Source: Comamonas piscis
Lineage (GTDB): Bacteria; Pseudomonadota; Gammaproteobacteria; Burkholderiales; Burkholderiaceae_C
Assembly (NCBI RefSeq): GCF_014109725.1
Contig: NZ_CP058554.1
Coordinates: 4,712,001-4,776,000, forward strand
Direction: 5' to 3'
DNA: 64,000 nt
Part shown: positions 52,919 to 61,481 of the stretch, in pieces
How positions within the stretch are numbered: position 1 is the stretch's first letter
Layout: every line of letters starts with the position of its first letter
Translations under genes and position numbers: made by a program
The notes under the pieces: model-generated
What the model was told of the DNA's origin: nothing
Databases searched by the model: none
The model's input: the letters and a program-made list of their open reading frames with translations, nothing else

Positions 52919-53620
52919 ATGATCAACAAGATTTCGGACTCGATTGCCGAGTCCCTCAGCCGCGTCCAGGATGGCTCGACCGTGCTCATCGGCGGCTTTG
53001 GCACCGCCGGCATCCCAGCGGCCCTGATTGACGGCCTGATCGCGCAGGGTGCGCGCGACCTCACGGTGGTCAACAACAATGCCGGCAATGGCGACACGGG
53101 CCTGGCAGCCCTGCTCAAGACCGGCGCTGTGCGCAAAATCATTTGCAGCTTTCCGCGCCAGGTCGACAGCTATGTGTTTGACGAGCTCTACCGCAGCGGC
53201 AAGATCGAGCTCGAAGTGGTGCCCCAAGGCAACCTGGCCGAGCGCATGCGGGCTGCTGGTGCCGGCATTGGCGCCTTCTTCTGCCCCACCGCTTACGGCA
53301 CCGAGCTGGCAGCAGGCAAGGAAACCCGCGAGATCAATGGCAAGCACTATGTGCTGGAGTACCCCATCTATGGCGATGTGGCGCTGATCAAGGCCGAGCA
53401 AGGCGACCGCTGGGGCAACCTGACCTACCGCAAGGCAGCACGCAACTTTGGCCCGGTGATGGCCACCGCTGCGAAGTACACCATTGCCACCGTGCATGAG
53501 ATCGTGGAGCTGGGCCAGCTCGACCCCGAGGCCGTGGTCACCCCGGGCATCTATGTCAACCAGGTCATCCAGATCGAGCGCGTTGCCACGCAAGCCGGTG
53601 GCTTCAAAAAAGCAGCCTGA
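52919..53620 (+). CDS. pcaI: 3-oxoadipate CoA-transferase, subunit A
   Basis: PcaI, 233 residues, with PcaJ moves CoA from succinyl-CoA to 3-oxoadipate. Class I CoA-transferase alpha motifs: GSTVLIGGFGTAGIPAALIDGL, LTVVNNNAGNGDTGLAALL, PQGNLAERMRAAGAGIGAFFCPTAYGT, and GDVALIKAEQGDRWGNLTYRKAARNF. First gene of a plus-strand run with pcaJ, pcaF and pcaD. GGAGAC before the ATG serves as Shine-Dalgarno. Confidence 0.96.
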   Translation: MINKISDSIAESLSRVQDGSTVLIGGFGTAGIPAALIDGLIAQGARDLTVVNNNAGNGDTGLAALLKTGAVRKIICSFPRQVDSYVFDELYRSGKIELEVVPQGNLAERMRAAGAGIGAFFCPTAYGTELAAGKETREINGKHYVLEYPIYGDVALIKAEQGDRWGNLTYRKAARNFGPVMATAAKYTIATVHEIVELGQLDPEAVVTPGIYVNQVIQIERVATQAGGFKKAA

Positions 53621-53636
53621 AGCAGGAGACAAGACC

Positions 53637-54275
53637 ATGAGCTACCAAAAACGCACCAAAGACGAAGTCGCCGCCCGCGTGGCGCAAGACATCCATGACG
53701 GCGCCTACGTGAACCTGGGCATTGGCCAGCCGACGGCTGTGGCCAACCACATCCCCAAGGACCGCGAAGTCATCCTGCAGTCGGAAAACGGCATCCTGGG
53801 CATGGGCCCGGCGCCCGCCGCTGGCGAGGAAGACTATGACCTCACCAACGCCGGCAAGCAGCCCGTCAGCTTGCTGGCAGGCGGCAGCTTTTTCCACCAT
53901 GCCGACAGCTTTGCGATGATGCGCGGTGGTCACCTGGACATCTGCGTGCTCGGCGCTTTCCAGGTGGCAGAGAACGGCGACCTGGCCAACTGGAGCACCG
54001 GCGAGGCCGGCGCCATTCCTGCCGTGGGCGGCGCGATGGATCTGGCCATTGGTGCCAAGCAGACCTGGGTGATGATGGACCTGCTGACCAAGCAGGGCGA
54101 GAGCAAGATCGTCAATCAATGCAGCTATCCGCTGACCGGCATTGGCTGCGTCAAGCGCATCTACACCGATGTGGCGACCATTGAGGTGACCGACCAGGGC
54201 CTCAAGCTGATCGACACCGTGGCAGGTCTGGACAAGGCCGAACTCGAAAAAATGATTGGCCTGGCCCTGCTGTAA
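53637..54275 (+). CDS. pcaJ: 3-oxoadipate CoA-transferase, subunit B
   Basis: PcaJ, 212 residues, carries the catalytic Glu of the CoA-transferase in LQSENGILGMGP. Other motifs: VNLGIGQPTAVANHIP, GGSFFHHADSFAMMRGGHLDICVLGAFQV, GGAMDLAIGAKQTWVMMDL. It starts 16 bp after pcaI with a GGAGAC Shine-Dalgarno. Confidence 0.96.
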   Translation: MSYQKRTKDEVAARVAQDIHDGAYVNLGIGQPTAVANHIPKDREVILQSENGILGMGPAPAAGEEDYDLTNAGKQPVSLLAGGSFFHHADSFAMMRGGHLDICVLGAFQVAENGDLANWSTGEAGAIPAVGGAMDLAIGAKQTWVMMDLLTKQGESKIVNQCSYPLTGIGCVKRIYTDVATIEVTDQGLKLIDTVAGLDKAELEKMIGLALL

Positions 54276-54312
54276 GCGCAGCGCCGATCTGTATTCATCC
54301 AAGGAGACCAAG

Positions 54313-55515
54313 ATGACCAACGCCTATATCTGCGACGCCGTGCGCACCCCCTTTGGCCGCTACGGCGGCGCGCTTGCTGGTGTGCGCACCGATGACCTGG
54401 GCGCCGTGCCCATCAAGGCGCTGATGGAGCGCAACCCCGGTGTGGACTGGACGGCCTTGACCGATGTGATCTACGGCTGCGCCAACCAAGCCGGTGAAGA
54501 CAATCGCAATGTGGCCCGCATGTCCAGCCTGCTGGCCGGTTTGCCCATCGATGTGCCCGGCGCCACCATCAACCGCCTCTGCGGCTCGGGCCTGGATGCG
54601 GTGGGCACCGCCGCCCGCGCCATCAAGTCGGGTGAAGCGCGCCTGATGATTGCCGGTGGTGTGGAATCGATGAGCCGCGCACCCTTTGTGATGCCCAAGG
54701 CCGAGTCTGCGTTCAGCCGCAACAATGCCGTCTACGACACCACCATTGGCTGGCGCTTTGTCAACAAGCAGATGAAGGCGCTGTACGGCGTGGACTCCAT
54801 GCCCGAGACGGCGGAGAACGTGGCCGACGACTTCAAGATCGAGCGCGATGCCCAGGACCGCATGGCCTTGGCCTCGCAGCAAAAGGCCGCAGCGGCCATC
54901 GCGGCCGGCCACCTGGCCCGCGAGATCGTGGCGGTGACCATTCCGCAGAAAAAGGGTGATGCGCTGGTGATCAGCCAGGACGAGCACCCCCGCGCGACCA
55001 CGATTGAAGCGCTGGCCAAGCTCAAGGGCGTGGTGCGCGAAGGCGGCACCGTGACGGCCGGCAATGCTTCGGGCGTGAACGACGGCGCCTGCGCCTTGCT
55101 GCTGGCCAATGAAGAAGCCGCCCAGCAATACGGCCTGACCCCACGCGCCCGTGTGGTGGCCATGGCGACTGCCGGCGTGGCGCCGCGCATCATGGGCTTT
55201 GGCCCGGCGCCTGCCGTGCGCAAGGTGCTGACGCTGGCCGGCCTGACTTTGGCCGATATGGATGTCATCGAGCTGAACGAAGCCTTTGCCGCCCAAGGCC
55301 TGGCCGTGCTGCGCGATCTGGGCATTGCGGACGACGACCAGCGCGTCAACCAATGGGGCGGCGCGATTGCGCTGGGTCACCCGCTGGGCGCATCGGGCGC
55401 ACGCCTCGCCACCACCGCCGTCAACCAGCTGCATGCACTGGGTGGCCGCTACGCGCTGTGCACCATGTGCATCGGCGTGGGCCAGGGCATTGCCGTGATC
55501 CTCGAAAAAGTCTGA
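54313..55515 (+). CDS. pcaF: 3-oxoadipyl-CoA thiolase
   Basis: PcaF, 400 residues, splits 3-oxoadipyl-CoA into succinyl-CoA and acetyl-CoA. Thiolase motifs: nucleophile Cys near residue 90 in TINRLCGSGLDAVG, AGGVESMSRAPFV, the active-site His in GGAIALGHPLGASGAR and second Cys in CTMCIGVGQGIAVI. The N-terminus AYICDAVRTPFGRYGGALAGVRTDDL is that of PcaF/PaaJ rather than acetoacetyl-CoA thiolase. Confidence 0.95.
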   Translation: MTNAYICDAVRTPFGRYGGALAGVRTDDLGAVPIKALMERNPGVDWTALTDVIYGCANQAGEDNRNVARMSSLLAGLPIDVPGATINRLCGSGLDAVGTAARAIKSGEARLMIAGGVESMSRAPFVMPKAESAFSRNNAVYDTTIGWRFVNKQMKALYGVDSMPETAENVADDFKIERDAQDRMALASQQKAAAAIAAGHLAREIVAVTIPQKKGDALVISQDEHPRATTIEALAKLKGVVREGGTVTAGNASGVNDGACALLLANEEAAQQYGLTPRARVVAMATAGVAPRIMGFGPAPAVRKVLTLAGLTLADMDVIELNEAFAAQGLAVLRDLGIADDDQRVNQWGGAIALGHPLGASGARLATTAVNQLHALGGRYALCTMCIGVGQGIAVILEKV

Positions 55516-55674
55516 CACCCACTGCGGCGGCAAGCGCGGGCCTGCAAAGGCCGCGCCTTGCCCCGCATCTCCCGACACCCTCCCCCCCAAAAACACCAGT
55601 GCTGCTGCCTCGGCCACCTTGGCGCAGCCACGCCCGCGCAGCGATGCAGGGGCAATTTTGAAGGACAGAACGCC

Positions 55675-56472
55675 ATGGCAACACAACAAATCACGACAGC
55701 GACCGGCCGTTTCAACATCGATCTGCAAGGCCCGGAAGGCGCGCCAGTGCTGGTTTTCTCCAACTCGCTGGGCACCACCTTGGACATGTGGGATGCCCAG
55801 GCACGCACCTTCAGCAGCCAGTACCGCGTGCTGCGCTATGACACCCGGGGCCACGGCGCCAGCGTGCTGACCCCTGGCCCCTACCAGTTCGCGCAACTGG
55901 GCGGCGATGTGCTGGCCATTCTGGACAGTCTGGGCATCGACCAGGCCCATTTCTGCGGTATCTCGATGGGCGGCCTCACGGGCCTGTGGCTGGGCGTGCA
56001 TGCCGGCGCACGCATGCGCAGCATCACGGTAGCCAACAGCGCCGCCAAGATTGGCGCCGAAGCCGGCTGGCGCGACCGTGCCGCGCTGGTGCGTGCCAAT
56101 GGCGCTGCGGCCATGCAAGCCCTGGCCGATTCATCGCCCAGCCGCTGGTTCACCGAAGGCTTTATCGCCAGCCAACCGCAGGTGGTGCAGACCGCACAGG
56201 CCTGGATTGCCGGCATTGCCCCTGAAGGCTATGCCAGCTGCTGCGAGGCCCTGGCCGTGGAAGACTTGCGTGCCGACATCGCCCGCATCCAGACCCCTAC
56301 TTTGCTGATTGGCGGCAGTGCCGACCCTGTTACCACGGTGGCCGATGCCGAGGCCATGCATGCCGTCATTGCCGGTTCGGAGCTGGCGACGGTGCCGGCC
56401 TCGCACCTGTCCAATCTCGAAGTGCCCCAGGCCTTTGACCTGGCACTGGGCAGCTTTTTGCAAAAACACTGA
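55675..56472 (+). CDS. pcaD: 3-oxoadipate enol-lactonase
   Basis: PcaD, 265 residues, opens beta-ketoadipate enol-lactone. Alpha/beta-hydrolase motifs: VLVFSNSLGTTLDMWD, YDTRGHGAS, nucleophile Ser in FCGISMGGLTGLWLG, the Asp in GGSADPVTTV and His in PASHLSNLE. The family-typical SNSLGT and CCEAL segments are present. A Shine-Dalgarno AAGGA lies 10 nt before ATG 55675. pcaB and pcaC, often adjacent, are not here, so the enol-lactone must come from genes elsewhere (protocatechuate or catechol branch). Confidence 0.95.
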   Translation: MATQQITTATGRFNIDLQGPEGAPVLVFSNSLGTTLDMWDAQARTFSSQYRVLRYDTRGHGASVLTPGPYQFAQLGGDVLAILDSLGIDQAHFCGISMGGLTGLWLGVHAGARMRSITVANSAAKIGAEAGWRDRAALVRANGAAAMQALADSSPSRWFTEGFIASQPQVVQTAQAWIAGIAPEGYASCCEALAVEDLRADIARIQTPTLLIGGSADPVTTVADAEAMHAVIAGSELATVPASHLSNLEVPQAFDLALGSFLQKH

Positions 56473-56553
56473 GGCAACCGCCTCCAACCATGCAGACGGG
56501 TACCAAGAACAACAACCGCCCGCTGCAGCCCTTCCTCAACCAAGGAGACAAGC

Positions 56554-57612
56554 ATGTCCGATGCCCATCCACGCTGGAAGCAGCGCCCTGCAGGATCGAC
56601 CTGGGGCGACTTCGGCCCCGATGACCAACTGGGCCGCCTCAACCTGCTGACGGCCGCCAAGGTGCGCCAAGGCGTTGCCGAGGTACAGGAAGGCCTGCGC
56701 TTTTCGCTCAGCCTGCCGCTCGACTACCCCGGCGGCAGCGCCCTCAACCCCAACCGCAAGCCGCCCGTGCTGCGCCCCTTGCAGCGCAAGGGCCTGGTCA
56801 ACTTCAACTGCCTGCTTGGCGACCTGGAGCCCGGCCGCACCGATGTGCTGTCCGACGACATGGCCGTGCTGTCGCTGCAGTATTCCACCCAGTGGGATGG
56901 CCTGGCCCATGCCGGCCAGCTGTTCGATGCCAACGGCGATGGCGTGCCCGAGCCGCTCTACTACAACGGTTTTGCTGCGGGCCGTGATGTGCTGGGGCCG
57001 CTGCTGGTCAGCGACACCGGCATGCCCACGGCCGAAAGCAGTGGCAGCACCAGCTGCGCCAAGGCGCTGGGCATCGAGGGCATGGCACAGAACGGCGTGC
57101 AAGGCCGGGGCGTGATGATGGACCTGCATGCGCACTACGGCGATGCCCGCAGCCTCATCGGTTACGACGCGTGGATGCGCGTGATCGAGGCCGACCGGCT
57201 GGAGATCGAGCCCGGCGACATGCTCTGTCTGCACACCGGCTTTGCCCAGGCCGTGCTGGCGATGCAGAAAAACCCCGACCCGGTGGTGCTGAACAACAGC
57301 TGCGCGGTGCTCAATGGCCGCGACGAGAAGCTGCTGCAGTGGATCAGCGACAGCCAGATCGCCGTGATCGCTGCCGACAACTATGCCGTCGAAGCGCACC
57401 CCGCCTTGCCCGGTGCCGACTGCTGCGCGGCGCTGCCGCTGCATGAGCACTGCCTGTTCAAGCTGGGCCTGCACCTGGGCGAGCTCTGGCACCTGACGCC
57501 ACTGGCGCAGTGGCTGCGTGCCCATGGGCGCAGCCGCTTTCTGCTGACCGCCCCGCCGCTGAACCTGCCCGGCGCGATTGCCTCTCCCGTCACCCCGATT
57601 GCCACGGTCTGA
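56554..57612 (+). CDS. Cyclase-family (kynurenine formamidase-like) metal-dependent hydrolase
   Basis: A 352-residue protein of the PF04199 cyclase/amidohydrolase family. The metal-binding motif is the variant YSTQWDGLAHAG (Q-W-D-G-x-x-H), seen in longer bacterial members; later motifs include GRGVMMDLHAHY, EPGDMLCLHTGFAQ, and CLFKLGLHLGELWHLTPLAQWL. Relatives hydrolyse N-formyl-kynurenine, isatin and other cyclic amides or lactones; the substrate here is not known. It starts 81 bp after pcaD with AAGGAG before the ATG, and likely belongs to the same operon. Confidence 0.85.
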   Translation: MSDAHPRWKQRPAGSTWGDFGPDDQLGRLNLLTAAKVRQGVAEVQEGLRFSLSLPLDYPGGSALNPNRKPPVLRPLQRKGLVNFNCLLGDLEPGRTDVLSDDMAVLSLQYSTQWDGLAHAGQLFDANGDGVPEPLYYNGFAAGRDVLGPLLVSDTGMPTAESSGSTSCAKALGIEGMAQNGVQGRGVMMDLHAHYGDARSLIGYDAWMRVIEADRLEIEPGDMLCLHTGFAQAVLAMQKNPDPVVLNNSCAVLNGRDEKLLQWISDSQIAVIAADNYAVEAHPALPGADCCAALPLHEHCLFKLGLHLGELWHLTPLAQWLRAHGRSRFLLTAPPLNLPGAIASPVTPIATV

Positions 57613-57687
57613 GACCGGCCTTCAGAGAACCGCTTTACTGCGGCAGCAGCCCCAGGCTTGCCTGCCGCGCCCTACCCCGGAGCCACC

Positions 57688-57984
57688 ATGCCCTACATCA
57701 TTGAGACTTTCGACAAGCCCGAACATCAGGCCGTGCGCCAGGCCCACCGCCCTGCGCACCTGGACTTTCTGGCCAGCAATTCGGCACTGCTGCTGGCCTG
57801 CGGCGCTAAGCTGCAGGACGACGGCAGCGACATGGGCGGTGGCCTTTATGTGGTGGACCTGGACACGCGCGCGGCGGCCCAGGCCTTTATCGAATCCGAC
57901 CCCTTCTACCAGGCTGCGCTGTTTGCCGAGGTGCGCATCACGCGCTGGCGCAAGGCCTATGTCGCCGGCCAGTGCAGCCTGTGA
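57688..57984 (+). CDS. YciI-family protein
   Basis: A 98-residue ferredoxin-like alpha-beta protein. YciI marks: RPAHLDFLASNSALLLACGAKLQDDG, then GGLYVVDLDTRAAAQAFIESDPFYQAALF. Members are related to muconolactone isomerase and some act on ring-cleavage products. Its position after a cyclase-family hydrolase and before an SDR suggests a role in a catabolic side pathway, which is inference. GGAG lies 4 nt before the ATG. Confidence 0.85.
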   Translation: MPYIIETFDKPEHQAVRQAHRPAHLDFLASNSALLLACGAKLQDDGSDMGGGLYVVDLDTRAAAQAFIESDPFYQAALFAEVRITRWRKAYVAGQCSL

Positions 57985-58004
57985 TTTCCTCTTACGAGAC
58001 CTCT

Positions 58005-58760
58005 ATGTCCAACCCCATCGCATCCACCCCATCGACATCCGCACGCCCCCGCGTGCTCATCACCGGCGGCGGCGCCGGCATTGGTGCAGCCGCCGCGCTG
58101 CGCTGCCATGCCGATGGCTATGACCCGGTCATCATCGACCGCCAGATTGACCAGGTGCCGGCGGGCTTTGTCGCCATCCAGGCCGACCTCAGCAGCGCCG
58201 AAGACACGGCCCGCGCGCTGAACGAAGCGCTCGCTGGCGGCTCCATTACCCGCCTCGTGAACAACGTCGGCATCGTCGTGCCCAACGATGCTGCGAGCCA
58301 GACCCTGGCCGAATTCGACCTCGCCGTATCGCTGAACCTGCGCTGCGCCTTCCAGTGCATGCAGGCCTTGCTGCCCGGCATGCAAGCGGCGGGCTTTGGC
58401 CGCATCGTCAACATGTCCTCGCGCGCGGCGCTGGGCAAGGATTTGCGCACCGCTTATGCCGCCACCAAGGCCGGCCTAATAGGGATGACCCGCGTCTGGG
58501 CGCTGGAGCTGGGCCAATGGGGCATCACCGCCAATGCGATTGGCCCCGGCCCCATCCGTACCGAGCTGTTTGACAAGGCCAACCCGCCGGGCGCCGAGCG
58601 CACGCAAAAGATCATCCAGTCCGTGCCTGTCAAGCGCGTGGGCACGCCTGACGACGTGGCCCATGCCGTCGCCTACATGCTCGACGCGCGCAGCGGTTTT
58701 GTCACCGGCCAGACGCTCTATGTCTGCGGCGGCATGACCGTGGGCGTGGCCCCGGTTTAG
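58005..58760 (+). CDS. Short-chain dehydrogenase/reductase
   Basis: A 251-residue classical SDR. Cofactor motif TGGGAGIG, NNVG, catalytic Ser in IVNMSSRAAL, Tyr-x-x-x-Lys in YAATKAGL, and IGPGPIRTELF near the C-terminus. The Asp in VIIDRQ after beta-2 points to NAD rather than NADP. It starts 20 bp after the YciI gene. The substrate cannot be deduced; the context suggests a small catabolic intermediate. Confidence 0.9.
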   Translation: MSNPIASTPSTSARPRVLITGGGAGIGAAAALRCHADGYDPVIIDRQIDQVPAGFVAIQADLSSAEDTARALNEALAGGSITRLVNNVGIVVPNDAASQTLAEFDLAVSLNLRCAFQCMQALLPGMQAAGFGRIVNMSSRAALGKDLRTAYAATKAGLIGMTRVWALELGQWGITANAIGPGPIRTELFDKANPPGAERTQKIIQSVPVKRVGTPDDVAHAVAYMLDARSGFVTGQTLYVCGGMTVGVAPV

Positions 58761-58837
58761 CGCTTTCCCCCCGGCATGCCCGCCTCCACCACGGGTCTGC
58801 CCAGTTTTGATTCATCCACTGATAACAAGAGACATTG

Positions 58838-60172
58838 ATGTCAAAAATCACCGCTTTTTTCACCGAGCTGATGCGCAAGTATCTGCCCGACCCCTTTGTG
58901 TTCGCGATCTTGCTCACCTTGCTCACCATGGTGCTGGCCTTTGCCGTGGAGAGCCGGCCCATCAACCTGGTGGTGCAGGACTGGGGCAAGGGCTTTTGGA
59001 GCCTGCTGGCCTTTACCACCCAGATGGCGGTGATTCTGGTGATGGGCTATGTGCTGGCCGCCGCGCCGGTGGTGGACCGTTTTCTGAACCGCATCGCGGC
59101 CCTGGTGAACACACCGCGCGGCGCCATCATCATGGCCACCGTCGTGGGCTGCGTGGGCAGCTACCTGAACTGGGGTTTTGGTCTGGTGATTGGCGGCATC
59201 ATGGCCAAGAAGCTGGCTGTGCGCGTCAAGGGCGTGCACTACCCGCTGATCATCGCCTCGGCCTATACGGGCTTTACGATGTACAGCCTGGGGCTGTCGG
59301 CCACCATTCCGGTGCTGATCTCCACCAAGGGCCACAGCTTTGAAAAGCAGATGGGCATCATCCCGCTGAGCGAAACCATCTTCTCGCCCCACATCCTGCT
59401 GACCGCGCTGGCCGTGCTGATTGTGCTGCCGCTGATCAATGCCGCGATGCACCCCAAAGTCGGCGAGAAAGTCACCGAAATCAGCCCCGAGCTGGCCAGC
59501 AACGAAGAGGCCAAGGGCCCATCGGCTGCCAACCTGTTGGGTGATGAAAAGACCTTTGCCGGCCGCCTGAACAACAGCCGCATCCTGAGCGGGCTGATTG
59601 GCCTGACCGGCATGGCTTTTGTGGTCATGCACTTCATGCAGAACGGCAGCCTCGATCTGAACATGATCAATTTCTTCATCCTGTTCCTGGGCATCTTGCT
59701 GCTGGGCACGCCGATGAAGTACGTGGAAAAGGTCAATGAAGGCGTCAAGACCATTGGCGGCATCATTCTGCAGTTCCCGTTCTACGCCGGCATCATGGCA
59801 ATCATGCATGCATCGGGCCTGGTCGAATCGATCGCCCATGTGTTCGTCAGCTTCTCTACCGCCCAGACCCTGCCGCTGTGGGGCCTGGTGAGCTCCTTCT
59901 TCATCAACTTCTTCGCTCCATCCGGTGGCGGCCACTGGGTGCTGCAGGGCCCCTTCATGATCGAAGCGGCCAAGACCCTGGGCGCATCGCAGGCCCACAC
60001 TGCCATGTCGGTGATGCTGGGCAATGGCTGGAACGATCTCGTGCAGCCTTTCTGGATCCTGCCAGCGCTGGCGCTGTCCAAGCTCAAACTCAAGGACATC
60101 ATGGGCTACACCGTGGTCTCGATGTTCGTCGTAGGAGCGATCTATATCGGCTCCTCCCTGTTCTGGCCTTGA
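58838..60172 (+). CDS. Short-chain fatty acid transporter (AtoE family)
   Basis: A 444-residue membrane protein with about 11-12 hydrophobic segments. Family motifs: KYLPDPFVFAILLTLL near the N-terminus, GSYLNWGFGLVIGGIMAKKLA, TGFTMYSLGLSATIPVLI, and FFAPSGGGHWVLQGPFMIEAAKTLG followed by GNGWNDLVQPFWILPAL. AtoE relatives carry short-chain fatty or dicarboxylic-type acids. It follows the SDR by 77 bp on the same strand. A TTG directly before the ATG is in frame but not preferred. Confidence 0.9.
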   Translation: MSKITAFFTELMRKYLPDPFVFAILLTLLTMVLAFAVESRPINLVVQDWGKGFWSLLAFTTQMAVILVMGYVLAAAPVVDRFLNRIAALVNTPRGAIIMATVVGCVGSYLNWGFGLVIGGIMAKKLAVRVKGVHYPLIIASAYTGFTMYSLGLSATIPVLISTKGHSFEKQMGIIPLSETIFSPHILLTALAVLIVLPLINAAMHPKVGEKVTEISPELASNEEAKGPSAANLLGDEKTFAGRLNNSRILSGLIGLTGMAFVVMHFMQNGSLDLNMINFFILFLGILLLGTPMKYVEKVNEGVKTIGGIILQFPFYAGIMAIMHASGLVESIAHVFVSFSTAQTLPLWGLVSSFFINFFAPSGGGHWVLQGPFMIEAAKTLGASQAHTAMSVMLGNGWNDLVQPFWILPALALSKLKLKDIMGYTVVSMFVVGAIYIGSSLFWP

Positions 60173-60400
60173 ACGCCGCCAACACAACCCTTGATACGTC
60201 GTTGCCAAGCCTTGTCGTACGTTTGTACTGCCTGCGGCTTGACGCCTAGTCTCAACCGCAAACCTGCGGTTTGCTGGGCCGTGTTAGCGGCTCATAGCCG
60301 CAGCGGACCAACCCTTTCATCCCCCTCCGGCTGTCACGCGAGACCTAACAAGCACTGACAAAACAAGTGCCAGCCTTTTCACTTTGCTTTGGAGAAACCC
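60173..60400. other. Gap with two small hairpins before the TTT receptor gene
   Basis: AACCGCA/TGCGGTT (about 60255-60273) and GCGGCT/AGCCGC (about 60289-60303) form two short hairpins after the transporter gene. Neither has a T tract. No open frame here looks like a gene. Confidence 0.4.
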
Positions 60401-61399
60401 ATGAACACCATCCGCCTCAACGCCCGCCGCACCGTGCTGCAAGCCATCGCCGCTGCCAGCCTGGGTGCAGCGCTGATGCCGGCCGCCTATGCGGCTGAGG
60501 CCTTCCCCAACAAGCCCATCACCCTGGTCGTGCCCTTTGTCGCCGGTGGCACCACCGACATCCTGGCCCGCATCGTCGGCCAGTCGCTGGGCGAGGAGCT
60601 GGGCCAGCCGGTCATCATCGACAACCGCGCCGGTGCCGGCGGCAATATCGGTGGCCAGTTTGCCGCGCGTGCGCCCGCTGATGGCTACACCATCTTCATG
60701 GGCACCGTGGGCACCCACGCGATCAATGAATGGCTGTACAAGAAGATGCCTTTCAACCCCACCAAGGACTTTGCACCGCTGACCCGCGTGGCCAATGTTC
60801 CCAACCTGCTGGTGGCCAACCCGGCGCAGCCTTTCAAGAACGTCAAGGAGCTGATCAGCTACGCCCAGGCCCACCCCGGCCAGGTGAACTTTGGCTCCTC
60901 GGGCAGCGGCAGCTCCATCCACCTGTCGGGTGAGCTGTTCAAGATGATGGCCAAGGTCGACATGGTCCACATCCCCTACAAGGGCAGCGCGCCGGCGGTG
61001 ACCGACCTGCTGGGCAACCAGATCGCCATCATGTTCGACAACATGCCCTCTGCGATTCAGCATGTGCGTTCTGGCAAGCTGCGCCCGCTGGCGGTGACCA
61101 CCGCTAAGCGCTCGCCCGAGCTGCCCGATGTGCCGACCATTGCCGAAGCAGGCGTGCCCGGCTACGAGGCCACCTCCTGGTTTGGCCTGTTCGCCCCCAC
61201 CAAGACGCCCGCCGATGTGCAGGTCAAGTTGCATGCCGCCATCATCAAGGTGTTGCAAAAGCCTGACGTGATCAAAAAAATTGGCGACCAGGGCGGCGAA
61301 GTGGTGACCGAATCGCAGGCCGAATTTGGCAAGTTCATCGCTGCTGAAAACGAAAAGTGGAAGCAAGTGGTGAAGACCTCGGGTGCAACCGCAGGCTAA
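60401..61399 (+). CDS. Tripartite tricarboxylate transporter (Bug-type) substrate-binding protein
   Basis: A 332-residue periplasmic protein. The signal peptide runs to AAYAAEA. The Bug signature FPNKPITLVVPFVAGGTTDILARIVGQSL is followed by IIDNRAGAGGNIGGQFAARAPADGYTI, then VPNLLVANP, HIPYKGSAPAVTDLLGNQIAIMFDN and RSPELPDVPTIAEAGVPGYEA. Betaproteobacteria carry many such receptors, often without linked membrane partners, as here. Ligands are commonly carboxylates. It has its own likely promoter in the 228-bp gap and a strong terminator after it. Confidence 0.95.
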   Translation: MNTIRLNARRTVLQAIAAASLGAALMPAAYAAEAFPNKPITLVVPFVAGGTTDILARIVGQSLGEELGQPVIIDNRAGAGGNIGGQFAARAPADGYTIFMGTVGTHAINEWLYKKMPFNPTKDFAPLTRVANVPNLLVANPAQPFKNVKELISYAQAHPGQVNFGSSGSGSSIHLSGELFKMMAKVDMVHIPYKGSAPAVTDLLGNQIAIMFDNMPSAIQHVRSGKLRPLAVTTAKRSPELPDVPTIAEAGVPGYEATSWFGLFAPTKTPADVQVKLHAAIIKVLQKPDVIKKIGDQGGEVVTESQAEFGKFIAAENEKWKQVVKTSGATAG

Positions 61400-61420
61400 T
61401 CCACAGCCCAAGCGCAAAGC

Positions 61421-61460
61421 AAAGCCGCCGATCCTGGAAGCCCAGGACCGGCGGCTTTTT
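61421..61460 (+). terminator. Rho-independent terminator after the TTT receptor gene
   Basis: AAAGCCGCCG-AT-CCTGG pairs with CCAGG-AC-CGGCGGCTTT, a long stem with one internal mismatch, followed by T residues. It lies 22 bp after the receptor stop and also separates it from the convergent phoX-like gene. Confidence 0.87.
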
Positions 61461-61481
61461 CTATACAGCGTGACTAGCGGA

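Noticed and set aside
52731..52922. 63-codon frame starting inside the PcaR-like palindrome and ending ATGA on the pcaI start
   Set aside because: No ribosome-binding site and no protein character. The overlap with pcaI is suggestive of a leader peptide but rests on nothing else.
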